Assembly (NCBI GenBank): GCA_020051775.1
Contig: JAGVQJ010000061.1
Coordinates: 1-44,701 of the forward strand
Origin: Calditrichota bacterium
GTDB lineage: Bacteria > Electryoneota > B3-LCP
Direction of reading: 5' to 3'
DNA length: 44,701 nt
Under the pieces are notes generated by a model, which was not told the origin of the DNA, searched no databases, and saw only the letters and a program-made list of their open reading frames with translations. This document shows, piece after piece, positions 9,351-17,863 of the stretch. The first letter of the stretch is position 1; each line of letters starts with the position of its first letter. A program made the position numbers and the translations under genes.

Positions 9351-9536
9351 ATGAGTAAGTTGAAAATTACCTACGTCCGTAGCGCCATTCATTGCCCTGT
9401 GACACACAAACGTGTCATCGAGTCGCTGGGCCTGCGCAAGCTGAATCAAACCGTTGAACAACCGGATAATCCGGCTATCCGCGGCATGGTGCGTAAAGTG
9501 AATTATCTGCTGTGCGTGGAGGAAATCAATGAGTAA
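9351..9536 (+). CDS. rpmD: 50S ribosomal protein L30 (uL30)
   Basis: The 61-residue product reads KLKITYVRSAIHCPVTHKRV then LGLRKLNQTVEQPDNPAIRG, the compact bacterial L30 family. It lies between rpsE and rplO as expected. The last eight bases overlap the rplO start (ATGAGTAA), which suggests coupled translation. Confidence 0.95.
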   Translation: MSKLKITYVRSAIHCPVTHKRVIESLGLRKLNQTVEQPDNPAIRGMVRKVNYLLCVEEINE

Positions 9537-10005
9537 CGACAGCACGCGCCATGAGATCGGCTTGGATTCCCTGAAACCGGCTCCGGGAGGCACTACCCGC
9601 GATCGCCGCCTGGGACGCGGCACCGCCGGCGGTCAGGGTCGCACCTGCGGCAAGGGCCATAAGGGTCAAAAAGCTCGCGCCGGTTACTCTTACAAACCCG
9701 GCTTTGAAGGTGGGCAGATGCCCATCCAGCGTCGCTTGCCCAAGCGCGGATTCAGCAACTATCCTTTTCGTAAAATCTATCAGGTGGTCAACCTGAAGCA
9801 ATTGGATAGCGTCTTCACAGCGGGGCAGGAAGTCAGCCCGGAAACCTTGTTGAAAGCCGGTCTGATTACCAGCGCCAGACTGCCGGTTAAGATGTTGGGT
9901 GACGGCGACGTCAAAGTCGCGTTAAAGCTGCATGTGCATGCTGCTTCTCAGAGCGCCGCGGAAAAAATCAAGGCATCCGGAGGTGAGGTCGAACTGATAT
10001 GCTGA
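9529..10005 (+). CDS. rplO: 50S ribosomal protein L15 (uL15)
   Basis: L15 is 158 residues. Its glycine-rich N-terminal extension contains RRLGRGTAGGQGRTCGKGHK and GQKARAGYSYKPGFEGGQMP, which threads into 23S rRNA. The C-terminal globular part ends KIKASGGEVELIC. It overlaps rpmD by eight bases at its start and secY by seven at its end, so three genes are chained without gaps. Confidence 0.96.
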   Translation: MSNDSTRHEIGLDSLKPAPGGTTRDRRLGRGTAGGQGRTCGKGHKGQKARAGYSYKPGFEGGQMPIQRRLPKRGFSNYPFRKIYQVVNLKQLDSVFTAGQEVSPETLLKAGLITSARLPVKMLGDGDVKVALKLHVHAASQSAAEKIKASGGEVELIC

Positions 10006-11327
10006 AAGGCTTTCAATCCGTATTCCGCATTCCGGAACTGCGGCGGCGCATCCTGTTCACTCTGGGCGTTTTTATCGTGTACCGCATCGGCGGCCATATC
10101 CCCTCTCCCGGCGTCAATGCCGAAGCCCTGGGTGAATTCTTCCGCATGCAGCAGAACACGCTTTTCGGTCTTTATGACCTTTTTGCCGGTGGCGCTTTCG
10201 GTAAAGCCACCATCTTCGCCCTGGGAATCATGCCCTACATCTCCGCGTCCATTATTATTCAGCTCATGGGCACGGTAGTTCCCTTTTTCCAGAAATTACA
10301 AAAACAGGGCGAAGAAGGCCGAAAGAAAATAAATCAGTACACCCGCTATGGGACCGTAGGCATCAGCGCCATGCAAGCGCTGGGTGTCACCATCTTTCTC
10401 GAATCCATCGTCACGCCCTCCGGGGTTGCGGCGGTTCCATTCCCGGGAATTGCATTTCGTTTGATGACCATGTTAACCCTGACCACAGGCACTGTGTTCA
10501 TCATGTGGTTAGGGGAACAAATCACCGAACGCGGCTTGGGTAACGGTATCTCCCTGATCATCTTTATCGGCATCGTAGACCGCCTGCCCTTTGCCGTAAT
10601 AGACGAGGTTCGGCAGTTCATCTCCGGCAATCGGTCGCTGATCATGATGCTGTTCATGGTCTGTCTGTTCCTGGGAGTGACTGGAGCCGTGGTGCTCCTG
10701 ACCCAGGGAACGCGAAAAATTGCCGTGCAATACGCCAAGAAGGTAGTCGGGCGAAAAGTTTACGGCGGACAGCGGACGCACATTCCTTTACGCGTAAACA
10801 CCGCCGGCGTGATGCCCATCATCTTCGCCCAGTCCATTATGTTCGTCCCTTCGACCGTGGCCACGTTTCTTCCCGAGTCGTGGATGAAAGACTGGTTGAA
10901 CAGCGCCTTTAATTTTGAATCCGTGACCTATATGTTGGTTTATGGCGTGCTGATCATCTTCTTCACCTACTTCTACACGGCTGTGGCCTTCAATCCTGTT
11001 GATGTTGCCGACAACATGAAGAAATATGGCGGATTTATCCCCGGCATTCGTCCCGGGAAAGCCACCAGCGATTTCATGGATAACATCCTGACAAAAATCA
11101 CTCTACCGGGATCCATTTTCCTTGGGTTTATTGCTATTATCCCCAGTCTGATTTCCCGGTATACCAATATCAGCTATAATTTTGCCTCGTTCTTCGGAGG
11201 TACAACCCTGCTGATTGTCGTTGGTGTGGCTCTGGATACCCTCCAGCAAATGGAATCCCATTTGTTGATGCGGCATTATGAGGGGTTTATGAAATCCGGC
11301 CACATCCGGGGACGTCGCCGGATGTAA
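9999..11327 (+). CDS. secY: Preprotein translocase subunit SecY
   Basis: This 442-residue membrane protein starts MLKGFQSVFRIPELRRRILF and has about ten hydrophobic segments. Family motifs include GGHIPSPGVN, the plug-region sequence FGLYDLFAGGAFGKATIFALG, PYISASIIIQL, and the cytoplasmic loop GQRTHIPLRVNTAGVMPIIFA. It forms the SecYEG channel that exports or inserts proteins, and it is needed for the exported proteins coded downstream. The gene sits in its usual place at the end of the spc block, before adk and map. Confidence 0.97.
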   Translation: MLKGFQSVFRIPELRRRILFTLGVFIVYRIGGHIPSPGVNAEALGEFFRMQQNTLFGLYDLFAGGAFGKATIFALGIMPYISASIIIQLMGTVVPFFQKLQKQGEEGRKKINQYTRYGTVGISAMQALGVTIFLESIVTPSGVAAVPFPGIAFRLMTMLTLTTGTVFIMWLGEQITERGLGNGISLIIFIGIVDRLPFAVIDEVRQFISGNRSLIMMLFMVCLFLGVTGAVVLLTQGTRKIAVQYAKKVVGRKVYGGQRTHIPLRVNTAGVMPIIFAQSIMFVPSTVATFLPESWMKDWLNSAFNFESVTYMLVYGVLIIFFTYFYTAVAFNPVDVADNMKKYGGFIPGIRPGKATSDFMDNILTKITLPGSIFLGFIAIIPSLISRYTNISYNFASFFGGTTLLIVVGVALDTLQQMESHLLMRHYEGFMKSGHIRGRRRM

Positions 11328-11339
11328 CAGGACCAGGTG

Positions 11340-12008
11340 ATGAATTTAACTTTACTAGGCGGTCCCGGAGCCGGGAAAGGGACCCAAGCCAAAAGATTAC
11401 TTGAAAAATACCGCCTTCTGCACATTTCCACCGGCGATATTCTTCGCCAGGCCATCAAGGATGGAACACCGCTGGGATTGCAGGCCGAACGGTACCTCAA
11501 GTCCGGAGAATTGGTGCCGGATGCCATCATGCTTGGCATTATCGAAGAGCGCCTGGCGCAGCCTGATGCCGCTGCCGGAGCCATCTTCGACGGGTTCCCC
11601 CGCACTTTGCCGCAGGCCGACGGCTTGGAAGCTCTCTTGCGAAAACGGAAGAGCCGCTTGAATCTGTGCCTGAGCCTGGAGGTTCCGGACGAGCTGATTA
11701 TCAAACGGCTGAGTTCAAGGCGTATCTGCAACCAATGCGGAGCTGATTACAACGTCATCAGCAATCCACCCCCGGCTGACGGCAAGTGCCTCAAATGCGG
11801 CGGTCAGATCATACAACGAGCCGACGACTTTGAAGAGACCATCCGCAACCGCCTGGCTGTCTATCGGCGCCAAACCAAACCGTTGCAGGATTACTATTCC
11901 GGCCGCGGTCTGTTGCGCGTTGTGGATGGCAACCAAACTGTAGACGATATCTTCGCCAAGCTCTGCCAAACGATAGATGATCACCTTAAAGAATCAGCGG
12001 GAAATTGA
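11340..12008 (+). CDS. adk: Adenylate kinase, zinc-binding lid type
   Basis: Adenylate kinase (222 residues) interconverts ATP plus AMP and two ADP. The P-loop is GGPGAGKGTQ at about residues 7-16, followed by HISTGDILRQAI (AMP site) and DGFPRTLPQADGL. The lid domain has four cysteines in CNQCGADY and CLKCGG, the zinc-binding long form. I placed the start at the ATG at 11340; a GTG directly before it is also in frame. The last 32 bases overlap map. It lies in the common secY-adk-map-infA order. Confidence 0.96.
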   Translation: MNLTLLGGPGAGKGTQAKRLLEKYRLLHISTGDILRQAIKDGTPLGLQAERYLKSGELVPDAIMLGIIEERLAQPDAAAGAIFDGFPRTLPQADGLEALLRKRKSRLNLCLSLEVPDELIIKRLSSRRICNQCGADYNVISNPPPADGKCLKCGGQIIQRADDFEETIRNRLAVYRRQTKPLQDYYSGRGLLRVVDGNQTVDDIFAKLCQTIDDHLKESAGN

Positions 12009-12738
12009 GCTTATTGGCAGGGCCTGCCAGATCTTAAAGGACGCATTCCAAGAAGTATCGCCGCTGATGGTGCCCGGAACCCGTGCCGAAGACATTGACC
12101 GAGCGGTCGAAAAGGCCATCAGGCTCCGCGGCGGTCGTCCCGCTTTCAAAGGTTTTATTGGCGTGGAACCGGATAGCCCCTTTCCCGCAAGTGTCTGTTT
12201 GTCCATTGGCGCGGAAGTGGTACACGGTATCCCCGATGGCAGAGTTTTACAAGCAGGCGAAATAGTCGGCTTGGACATTGGGGTGGAATATCAGGGTTAT
12301 TATGGCGATGCCGCCCGGACCTATTTAATAGGACCTGTCCCCGAAGAAGCCAAAAGGTTGGTTCGAGTGACGCTCGAAAGCCTGGAGCTGGGAATTGATC
12401 AGGCGCGCAAAGGACGGCGGGTTTCGGATATATCGCACGCCATCCAGAGTCATGTCGAACGGCAAGGTTTCTCAGTAGTGCGCGAATTGACCGGGCACGG
12501 GATCGGAAAATCGCTGCACGAAGATCCGCAAATCCCCAATTTTGGGGGGGCGGGGCGAGGACCGAAGTTGCAGCCGGGCATGGTGCTGGCGATTGAACCC
12601 ATGATCAACATGGGCGGCAAAGACGTCGTCACTTTGGAAGATGGGTGGACCATCGTCACTTCCGACAATCTGCCCTCCGCACATTGGGAAGAAACCGTGG
12701 TGGTGACCGATAGTGATCCCTTGATTTTAACGAGGTAA
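11977..12738 (+). CDS. map: Methionine aminopeptidase type I
   Basis: The 253-residue enzyme removes the initiator methionine from new proteins. The five metal ligands of the pita-bread fold are visible: Asp100 (VGLDIGVE), Asp111 (YGDAARTY), His174 (LTGHGIG), Glu207 (LAIEPM) and Glu238 (HWEETVVV). His83 in VVHGIPDG is also conserved. There is no N-terminal SH3 or zinc extension, so it is the short type Ia form. The ATG lies inside the end of adk, giving a 32-base overlap. Confidence 0.96.
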   Translation: MITLKNQREIELIGRACQILKDAFQEVSPLMVPGTRAEDIDRAVEKAIRLRGGRPAFKGFIGVEPDSPFPASVCLSIGAEVVHGIPDGRVLQAGEIVGLDIGVEYQGYYGDAARTYLIGPVPEEAKRLVRVTLESLELGIDQARKGRRVSDISHAIQSHVERQGFSVVRELTGHGIGKSLHEDPQIPNFGGAGRGPKLQPGMVLAIEPMINMGGKDVVTLEDGWTIVTSDNLPSAHWEETVVVTDSDPLILTR

Positions 12739-12745
12739 TATCGTG

Positions 12746-12769
12746 GTCGGGGTCTTCTCCGACTCCTGA
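12746..12769. repeat. GTCGGGG palindrome, degenerate copy
   Basis: Imperfect inverted repeat GTCGGGGTC...GACTCCTGA located 16 bases before the infA GTG start. The right arm has diverged from CCCCGAC, so the stem is weaker than in copies 1 and 2. Confidence 0.55.
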
Positions 12770-12784
12770 GATCCAGAGGTTCAT

Positions 12785-13003
12785 GTGGCAAAGGAAGAGG
12801 CCATTAAAATTGATGGTACCGTCTTGGAAACCCTGCCCAACGCCACCTTCCGGGTGCAGTTGGAAAATGGGCATCCCGTCCTGGCCCATATCTCCGGTAA
12901 AATGCGCATGCACTTCATTAAGATACTGCCTGGGGACAAAGTCACAGTGGAACTTTCCCCCTATGATTTGAACCGAGGTCGGATCGTATATCGCTATAAA
13001 TGA
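12785..13003 (+). CDS. infA: Translation initiation factor IF-1
   Basis: IF-1 has 72 residues and reads [19 protein letters not shown] then [20 protein letters not shown], the S1/OB-fold family. It occupies the A site during initiation. The start is GTG at 12785; an ATG one base out of phase at 12783 does not give this protein. It precedes rpmJ, as in most bacteria. The 97-base gap that follows carries a palindromic repeat. Confidence 0.96.
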   Translation: MAKEEAIKIDGTVLETLPNATFRVQLENGHPVLAHISGKMRMHFIKILPGDKVTVELSPYDLNRGRIVYRYK

Positions 13004-13055
13004 TATTTGTTTCTAATAGCCCTTTTTATCAGAGGCTGTAGAGGAATCAAATAAG

Positions 13056-13088
13056 ATCCTGGATTCCGGGTCCATCCCGGAATGACAG
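13056..13088. repeat. CTGGATTCC...GGAATGACAG palindrome
   Basis: Inverted repeat CTGGATTCCGGG and CCCGGAATGACAG, directly upstream of the rpmJ ribosome binding site. A related but longer element occurs inside dnaE2 near 23226-23281. This belongs to a widespread kind of intergenic palindrome in bacterial genomes. Confidence 0.65.
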
Positions 13089-13100
13089 AGGAGATTTCCG

Positions 13101-13214
13101 ATGAAAGTCCGCGCATCAGTAAAGAAAATGTGTGACAACTGCAAGATCATCCGCCGCCACGGTGTAGTACGGATCATCTGCAAGAATCCCAAGCATAAAC
13201 AGCGTCAGGGGTAA
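13101..13214 (+). CDS. rpmJ: 50S ribosomal protein L36 (bL36), zinc type
   Basis: A 37-residue protein, [20 protein letters not shown] followed by [17 protein letters not shown]. The zinc ligands Cys11, Cys14, Cys27 and His32 are all present (CDNC, CKNPKH). L36 is the smallest large-subunit protein. A GGAG ribosome binding site lies just before the ATG. It is in the expected place between infA and rpsM. Confidence 0.97.
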   Translation: MKVRASVKKMCDNCKIIRRHGVVRIICKNPKHKQRQG

Positions 13215-13253
13215 TCCACCTACACCCGGTGGAACCCGCATTCAGGAGGTTTT

Positions 13254-13622
13254 GTGGCAAGAATTGCCGGTATTGACCTTCCCAAGGATAAACGGATTGA
13301 AGTCGCCCTGCAGTACGTCTACGGCATAGGGCCGGCTACGGCTAAATCCATTCTGGAAAAAACGGGTATCAATCCCAGTACGCGCGTCAACGCCATCAGC
13401 GAAGAAGACGCGTACAAGATCAACAGCCTGCTGGCGGCTGAGTATAAAGTCGAAGGCCCTTTGCGTACCGAAGTCATGATGAACATCAAGCGTCTCATGG
13501 ACATCGGTTGCTATCGCGGCATCAGACACCGTCGCGGATTGCCCGTTCGAGGTCAGAATACCAAGAATAACTCCCGCACCCGCAAGGGAAAGAAGCGGGC
13601 TTCGCCGTCTCGCAAGAAATAA
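13254..13622 (+). CDS. rpsM: 30S ribosomal protein S13 (uS13)
   Basis: S13 is 122 residues, starting with GTG at 13254 after a strong [26 protein letters not shown]. It continues with the helix-two-turn-helix part and [20 protein letters not shown], then a basic tail ([10 protein letters not shown]-like). S13 contacts P-site tRNA and the B1 intersubunit bridges. It is followed after 16 bases by rpsK. Confidence 0.96.
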   Translation: MARIAGIDLPKDKRIEVALQYVYGIGPATAKSILEKTGINPSTRVNAISEEDAYKINSLLAAEYKVEGPLRTEVMMNIKRLMDIGCYRGIRHRRGLPVRGQNTKNNSRTRKGKKRASPSRKK

Positions 13623-13638
13623 TCGGAGGCTTTAAAAC

Positions 13639-14022
13639 TTGGCCCGAGTCAAACGTAAAACCAAGAAAGAACGAGTGGACGCCAACGGCGTCGCTCACAT
13701 CAAGGCGTCCTTTAACAACACTATTATTTCCCTGACGGACGTCTATGGCAATGTCGTGGCTCAGTCTTCCGCCGGTCACCAGGGCTTTAAGGGGTCGCGC
13801 AAGAATACTCCTTTTGCCGCTACTCAAGCGGCGGCCGCTGCCGCCAAGACCGCACTGGATCTGGGTATGCGCAAAGTCATGGTCAATGTCAAGGGCCCCG
13901 GCGCCGGCCGGGATAGCGCCATTCGTTCTTTGCAGGCCACCGGTCTGCAAGTCATCGCCATCCGCGACGTCACGCCCATCCCTCACAATGGATGCCGGCC
14001 CCGGAAAAAACGCCGCGTATAA
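13639..14022 (+). CDS. rpsK: 30S ribosomal protein S11 (uS11)
   Basis: S11 has 127 residues. The TTG start at 13639 is supported by a CGGAGG ending ten bases upstream and gives [20 protein letters not shown]. Family motifs follow: [40 protein letters not shown] and the end [19 protein letters not shown]11 forms the platform near the E-site mRNA path. The alpha-operon order S13-S11-S4-RpoA-L17 is preserved. Confidence 0.96.
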   Translation: MARVKRKTKKERVDANGVAHIKASFNNTIISLTDVYGNVVAQSSAGHQGFKGSRKNTPFAATQAAAAAAKTALDLGMRKVMVNVKGPGAGRDSAIRSLQATGLQVIAIRDVTPIPHNGCRPRKKRRV

Positions 14023-14043
14023 AGAAATCAGGAGTCTTAGTTC

Positions 14044-14673
14044 ATGGCAAGATACATCGGTCCCGTGTGCAAGCTCTGCCGTCGTGAAGGCGACAAGCTT
14101 TTCTTGAAGGGCGATAGATGCGCCTCCGGCAAGTGTGCCTTGGATAAACGCGAGCACCCGCCCGGACAGCATGGCCGCGATCGTCGCTTCAAACGGTCCG
14201 AATATGGCAACCAGTTGCGTGAAAAGCAGCGCATCAAACGCAGCTATGGCATGCTGGAAAGCCAATTCCGCAACTTCTACGAAAGAGCCGCCCAGGCCAA
14301 GGGAATCACGGGCGAGCAACTGCTAACCCTGCTGGAAAGCCGTCTGGACAACATCGTCTACCGAATCGGCTTCGCTCCGGGTCGCATCGCCGCTAGAATG
14401 TTGATTACCCACAGGCATATTGAGGTGAACGGCAGAACAGTGGACATCCCTTCCTATATCATGAAGCCCGGCGACGTTGTCAAGGTCCGGGAGAGATCCC
14501 GCAAAATGCTCATGATCCACGACGCCATGAAACGCGTCAAGGAAGGCCGACTCGTGCCGTACCTGGAACTGGACAAGGCTAAAATGGAAGGCCGCTTCCT
14601 CTCCTATCCGGCTCGCGAAGATATCCCCATGCGCGCTCGCGAACAGATGGTGGTGGAACTTTACTCGAAATAG
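14044..14673 (+). CDS. rpsD: 30S ribosomal protein S4 (uS4), zinc-containing form
   Basis: S4 has 209 residues. The N-terminal part carries the cysteine set CKLCRREG...CASGKC, a zinc-finger version of S4, followed by REHPPGQHGRDRRFKRSEYG. The S4 RNA-binding domain is seen in LLTLLESRLDNIVYRIGFAP and RQARQ-like HRHIEVNGRTVDIPSYIMKP. S4 nucleates 30S assembly and in E. coli represses the alpha operon. A 97-base spacer with two GC-rich hairpins (14687-14745 region) separates it from rpoA. Confidence 0.96.
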   Translation: MARYIGPVCKLCRREGDKLFLKGDRCASGKCALDKREHPPGQHGRDRRFKRSEYGNQLREKQRIKRSYGMLESQFRNFYERAAQAKGITGEQLLTLLESRLDNIVYRIGFAPGRIAARMLITHRHIEVNGRTVDIPSYIMKPGDVVKVRERSRKMLMIHDAMKRVKEGRLVPYLELDKAKMEGRFLSYPAREDIPMRAREQMVVELYSK

Positions 14674-14770
14674 TGACAGCCTCGGCAGGCGAATTTGCCT
14701 GTCCTACTAACTTTTTGTCAAGGACCGGCCAATTTGCCGGTCGAGAGGAATTTAACTGGAGGCAAATGCA

Positions 14771-15769
14771 ATGAATGGCTCCAATTTCCAAATGCCCGAA
14801 GCGGTGGAATTAGATGAAGCGTCCTACTCTTCTACATTCGGACGCTTTATTCTCCAACCACTGGAACGGGGGTATGGAGTCACCATCGGCAATGCCATGC
14901 GGCGCGTCCTTCTGGCTTCGCTGCCGGGAGCCGCGATCGTCTCATTGAAGATTGATGGGGTCCTGCACGAATTCTCCACTATCCCCGGGGTGGTTGAGGA
15001 CGTATCCGACATTCTGCTGAACATGAAAGCCATCCGGCTAAAGTTGATGAACCGTAAACCGGATAAAGTGCTTCTGCACCTGAAGGGACCGGGGACCATC
15101 ACCGCCGCCGATATCCAAAAAGGCAATACGGATTTTGAGATCCTGAATCCGGATCTGCATCTTGCCACCCTCGAAGACGAAGCCGACCTGAACCTGGAAC
15201 TGCTGATTCGCCGCGGCCGTGGTTATATCCCCGCCGAAGAAAATCGCATTCCCGATCAACCCATTGGCACGATTCCCTTAGACGCCATCTATTCTCCGAT
15301 CCGCAATGTTACCTATACGGTTGAAAATACCCGTATCGGACAACGGACCGATTATGAGAAGCTGATTCTGGAAATCACGACCGACGGTTCCATCACTCCG
15401 GATGATGCGCTCTCCGTAGCCGGTCGCATCATTCGGGATCATATCCAGCTCTTCATTAACTTCGATATCAAAGCGCGTGATGAAGAACGTGATCAGGAGA
15501 TTGATGAAGAAGTGCTGCGTATTCGCAAGCTCTTGAAGAAACCGGTAGACGAACTGGAACTCTCCGTACGTAGCGCCAATTGCTTGAAGGAAGCAAAGAT
15601 CCGCACCATCGCGGACTTAGTGCGTCGCGATGAAGCTGAAATGTTGAAATTCAAGAACTTCGGCCGTAAGTCGCTCACCGAATTGACAGAAATCCTGAAG
15701 GAACACGGCCTGGAATTCGGCATGGATGTAGATCGCTACCTGGGCCCTGAAGCGCGCCGGCGCATGTAA
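14771..15769 (+). CDS. rpoA: RNA polymerase alpha subunit
   Basis: The 332-residue subunit has the N-terminal dimerisation domain with FGRFILQPLERGYGVTIGNA and MRRVLLASLPGAAIVSLKID, and the C-terminal domain with ELSVRSANCLKEAKIRTIAD and FKNFGRKSLTELTEILKEHG, which contacts UP elements and activators. A TGGAGG lies 8 bases before the ATG. It is placed between rpsD and rplQ as in nearly all bacteria. Confidence 0.97.
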   Translation: MNGSNFQMPEAVELDEASYSSTFGRFILQPLERGYGVTIGNAMRRVLLASLPGAAIVSLKIDGVLHEFSTIPGVVEDVSDILLNMKAIRLKLMNRKPDKVLLHLKGPGTITAADIQKGNTDFEILNPDLHLATLEDEADLNLELLIRRGRGYIPAEENRIPDQPIGTIPLDAIYSPIRNVTYTVENTRIGQRTDYEKLILEITTDGSITPDDALSVAGRIIRDHIQLFINFDIKARDEERDQEIDEEVLRIRKLLKKPVDELELSVRSANCLKEAKIRTIADLVRRDEAEMLKFKNFGRKSLTELTEILKEHGLEFGMDVDRYLGPEARRRM

Positions 15770-15836
15770 AGATCAATCGTCTCGGTTTCAAGGAATACTC
15801 TGATTCGTAATAGATTTTAGACACTTTTGAAATGTA

Positions 15837-15860
15837 GTCGGGATCGTTCGCGATCCTGAC
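15837..15860. repeat. GTCGGGATC palindrome before rplQ
   Basis: Inverted repeat with arms GTCGGGATCG and CGATCCTGAC, 22 bases upstream of the rplQ start. It is a variant of the family found before rpsJ, rpsS, rpsE and infA. Confidence 0.6.
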
Positions 15861-15882
15861 AGTAAATAACGGCGAAGCACCC

Positions 15883-16368
15883 ATGAGACACGGATACAAA
15901 AAACCCCTTCTGAATCGCACGGCCAGCCATCGCAAAGCGCTTTACGCCAATATGGCTTGTGCCCTGTTCAAGGAACGTCAAATACGCACTACGTTGGCCA
16001 AAGCTAAAGCACTGCGCCCGTTTGTCGAACGCATGATCACTTTCGCTAAAAAAGGCGATTTGGCCAGTCGGCGTCACGTGCAATCCCACATAGGGCAGAA
16101 ATCCGTGGTCAAAGAGCTGTTTGATAACCTGGCGCCTCACTATGCCGAACGCAACGGCGGGTACACCCGCATCCTGAAACTTGGGTTCCGTCGCGGCGAT
16201 GCTGCGCCTACGGCCATCATCGAATTGGTGGATCGGGAGGCTCTGCCGGGCGAGAAGGAGAAGGTGAAGAAGGACCAGGAAAAGAAAACCTCTAAAAAGA
16301 AAAGCGCCGAGAAGACTCCCGCCGAACCCAAGGCCAAAGCGGAAGCTGCCGGCAGCGAATCCCGGTAG
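15883..16368 (+). CDS. rplQ: 50S ribosomal protein L17 (bL17) with basic C-terminal tail
   Basis: L17 is 161 residues. The conserved domain is MRHGYKKPLLNRTASHRKAL, TLAKAKALRPFVERMITFAK and GGYTRILKLGFRRGDAAPTA. After residue about 124 comes a tail rich in Lys, Glu and Ala (for example KKTSKKKSAEKTPAEPKAKA) that is not part of the family core and is probably disordered. It is the last gene of the ribosomal cluster, with a strong terminator 25 bases downstream. Confidence 0.95.
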   Translation: MRHGYKKPLLNRTASHRKALYANMACALFKERQIRTTLAKAKALRPFVERMITFAKKGDLASRRHVQSHIGQKSVVKELFDNLAPHYAERNGGYTRILKLGFRRGDAAPTAIIELVDREALPGEKEKVKKDQEKKTSKKKSAEKTPAEPKAKAEAAGSESR

Positions 16369-16392
16369 ATGAGATGGCAGCGAAATAACTTC

Positions 16393-16424
16393 AAAAGCAA
16401 CTCCCCGGAGTTGCTTTTTATTTA
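16393..16424 (+). terminator. Rho-independent terminator after rplQ
   Basis: Stem AAAAGCAACTCC and GGAGTTGCTTTT with a CC loop and a T-rich tail, 25 bases after the rplQ stop. The A-run on the left means it could also terminate the convergent HD-GYP gene. Confidence 0.9.
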
Positions 16425-16442
16425 GGATCAGAGATTGCGAGT

Positions 16443-16505
16443 AACAAGGGGTTTCAACCCCTTGAGTTTCGGTTACAGTCAGTAACAAGGGGTTTCAACC
16501 CCTTG
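16443..16505. repeat. Pair of AACAAGGGG palindromes
   Basis: Two 22-base copies (16443-16464 and 16484-16505) have arms AACAAGGGG and CCCCTTG around TTTCAA, separated by 19 bases. Three more copies of this family lie at 24129-24152, 30064-30085 and 30108-30131, all between genes. The identical spacing of CAAGGGG arms makes them one family. Confidence 0.8.
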
Positions 16506-16527
16506 CTGTAACGGATTGCGTTTTAAT

Positions 16528-17691
16528 CTAAAGCACCAGCTCCAATCGCGCGTTTTCGTCGCCTTGAAGCGATAGGGGTCTGGCGGGGATGCGATCGCCC
16601 CGGTTATCATGCGACAAGATCATCTCAACCCGGTGGGGGTTGTTCTGGTTGATCTTGGTGACGATTCCGCGGTATTGGTGCCAGTTCTTCGATGATTCGT
16701 TTATGATTCTGATCTGGCAACCCACAGGGAAAATCTGGATCACTCGAGCCAGCATTTTGAGGACGTGAGGATTGAATTCAGTCCCATTGCGCTGGATCAG
16801 GTTTATCAAAGCGGCTTCCGGGGAAAGCGGCTGGCCGTAGGCCCCGGAGGTTAAGACGTCATAGGCGTCTGCCACTGCGATGATTTCCGCCAGCCGGTAG
16901 ATGCTTCCCGGGTGATAAGCACGGCCTTGTTGCGGCAGTTTGCCTTCGCCTTTCAAGCCCAAAGGGAATCCGTTGCCGTCTTGCCGCTCGTGATGCTGTT
17001 GGATGGCAGCGCATTCGATATAGGCATCGTCGCTGCCGGCCAAAAGCAGCAGGCCGCCGGCTTGAGGATGTTCCTTGTAGCGCGGATGATCTGGGCTGAT
17101 ATTATCTTCTCCCGGCCCGATCAGAAAGCTCTTACCGATATCGTGCAACATAGCGGCCAGCGCCAATTGTCGTAATTCCCGGTATAAAAAGCGAAAGTTG
17201 ACGCCCAGCAAGATGGAAACGATCATGGTATCCATGCCGTGCTGAACCTGGTAGCGACTCTGTGATTTCAGAAGCAGGCAAGGGAGTTGTGTTTGGAACT
17301 GATCCAGGACGTCTTGCACGATCTGGTTTACTTGCGTACGGATTTTACCCAGAGGCAAAGCTTTGGTCAGTTCGGGGTGGTTATCTAAGCTCAGATCCAG
17401 GGAGGTGTTTAAATCCTCCGACAAATTTGCATCGGCTAATTTTTCGAAGCAGTCGCTAAGCAGGACTTCTGTCGAAGCCCGCAAGGCGCCATCGAGGATC
17501 TGTTGCGGTTCCACACTCTCGAATCCCGCCTCTTCGATGTACGCTCCGGGGAAACCCAGGCGACTGAGGCGGGCAATAAAATAATCATCCAGCGCCTGGC
17601 CGGCAGCCAGCAGCAGATCCCCGTTGAACGCGTAGATGGGATGACCCAAAGTCATTCCCGGAGCGAGTTCAGATAGTGAGCAGTAACGCAT
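16528..17691 (-). CDS. HD-GYP domain cyclic-di-GMP phosphodiesterase
   Basis: The 387-residue protein has a DUF3391-like N-terminal part (residues 1-130) without membrane segments, and an HD-GYP domain at about 140-330. Visible metal and signature residues are His151, the HD pair His183-Asp184 (LHDIGKS), HPQAGG, HHERQDGNGFP at 233-243 (the HHExxDGxGYP motif with Phe for Tyr) and Asp275/Asp278 in VADAYDVLTS. The C-terminal 60 residues look PilZ-like or beta-rich but I cannot name them. The family hydrolyses cyclic di-GMP. It stands alone, divergent from lepA, with its own promoter. Confidence 0.88.
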   Translation of the reverse strand: MRYCSLSELAPGMTLGHPIYAFNGDLLLAAGQALDDYFIARLSRLGFPGAYIEEAGFESVEPQQILDGALRASTEVLLSDCFEKLADANLSEDLNTSLDLSLDNHPELTKALPLGKIRTQVNQIVQDVLDQFQTQLPCLLLKSQSRYQVQHGMDTMIVSILLGVNFRFLYRELRQLALAAMLHDIGKSFLIGPGEDNISPDHPRYKEHPQAGGLLLLAGSDDAYIECAAIQQHHERQDGNGFPLGLKGEGKLPQQGRAYHPGSIYRLAEIIAVADAYDVLTSGAYGQPLSPEAALINLIQRNGTEFNPHVLKMLARVIQIFPVGCQIRIINESSKNWHQYRGIVTKINQNNPHRVEMILSHDNRGDRIPARPLSLQGDENARLELVL

Positions 17692-17799
17692 CGTATCCTA
17701 TTGGTTCCGGGGGAGGTTTGACGGTATTGCCGAACCTAATGATTAATCGGGAAACCGTCAGAAGGGTATTCCCTCCCAGGTTGAACATGCTAATACCAT

Positions 17800-17828
17800 A
17801 TTATAGTGATATTCATCACATAAATCAA
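17800..17828 (-). promoter_or_regulatory. Sigma-70-type promoter for the HD-GYP gene
   Basis: On the minus strand, TTGATT (17823-17828) and a perfect TATAAT (17800-17805) are separated by 17 bases. The expected transcript would have a leader of about 100 bases before the ATG at 17691. The region between the divergent genes is 172 bases long. Confidence 0.75.
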
Positions 17829-17863
17829 GCAAAATTTGCCGGATTCTAACCTTCCCCGCCGCC

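Noticed and set aside
16443-16505. Two identical palindromes 19 bases apart, considered as a small CRISPR array
   Set aside because: Only two repeats, a 22-base unit that is itself a palindrome, the same unit found singly elsewhere, and no cas genes nearby.
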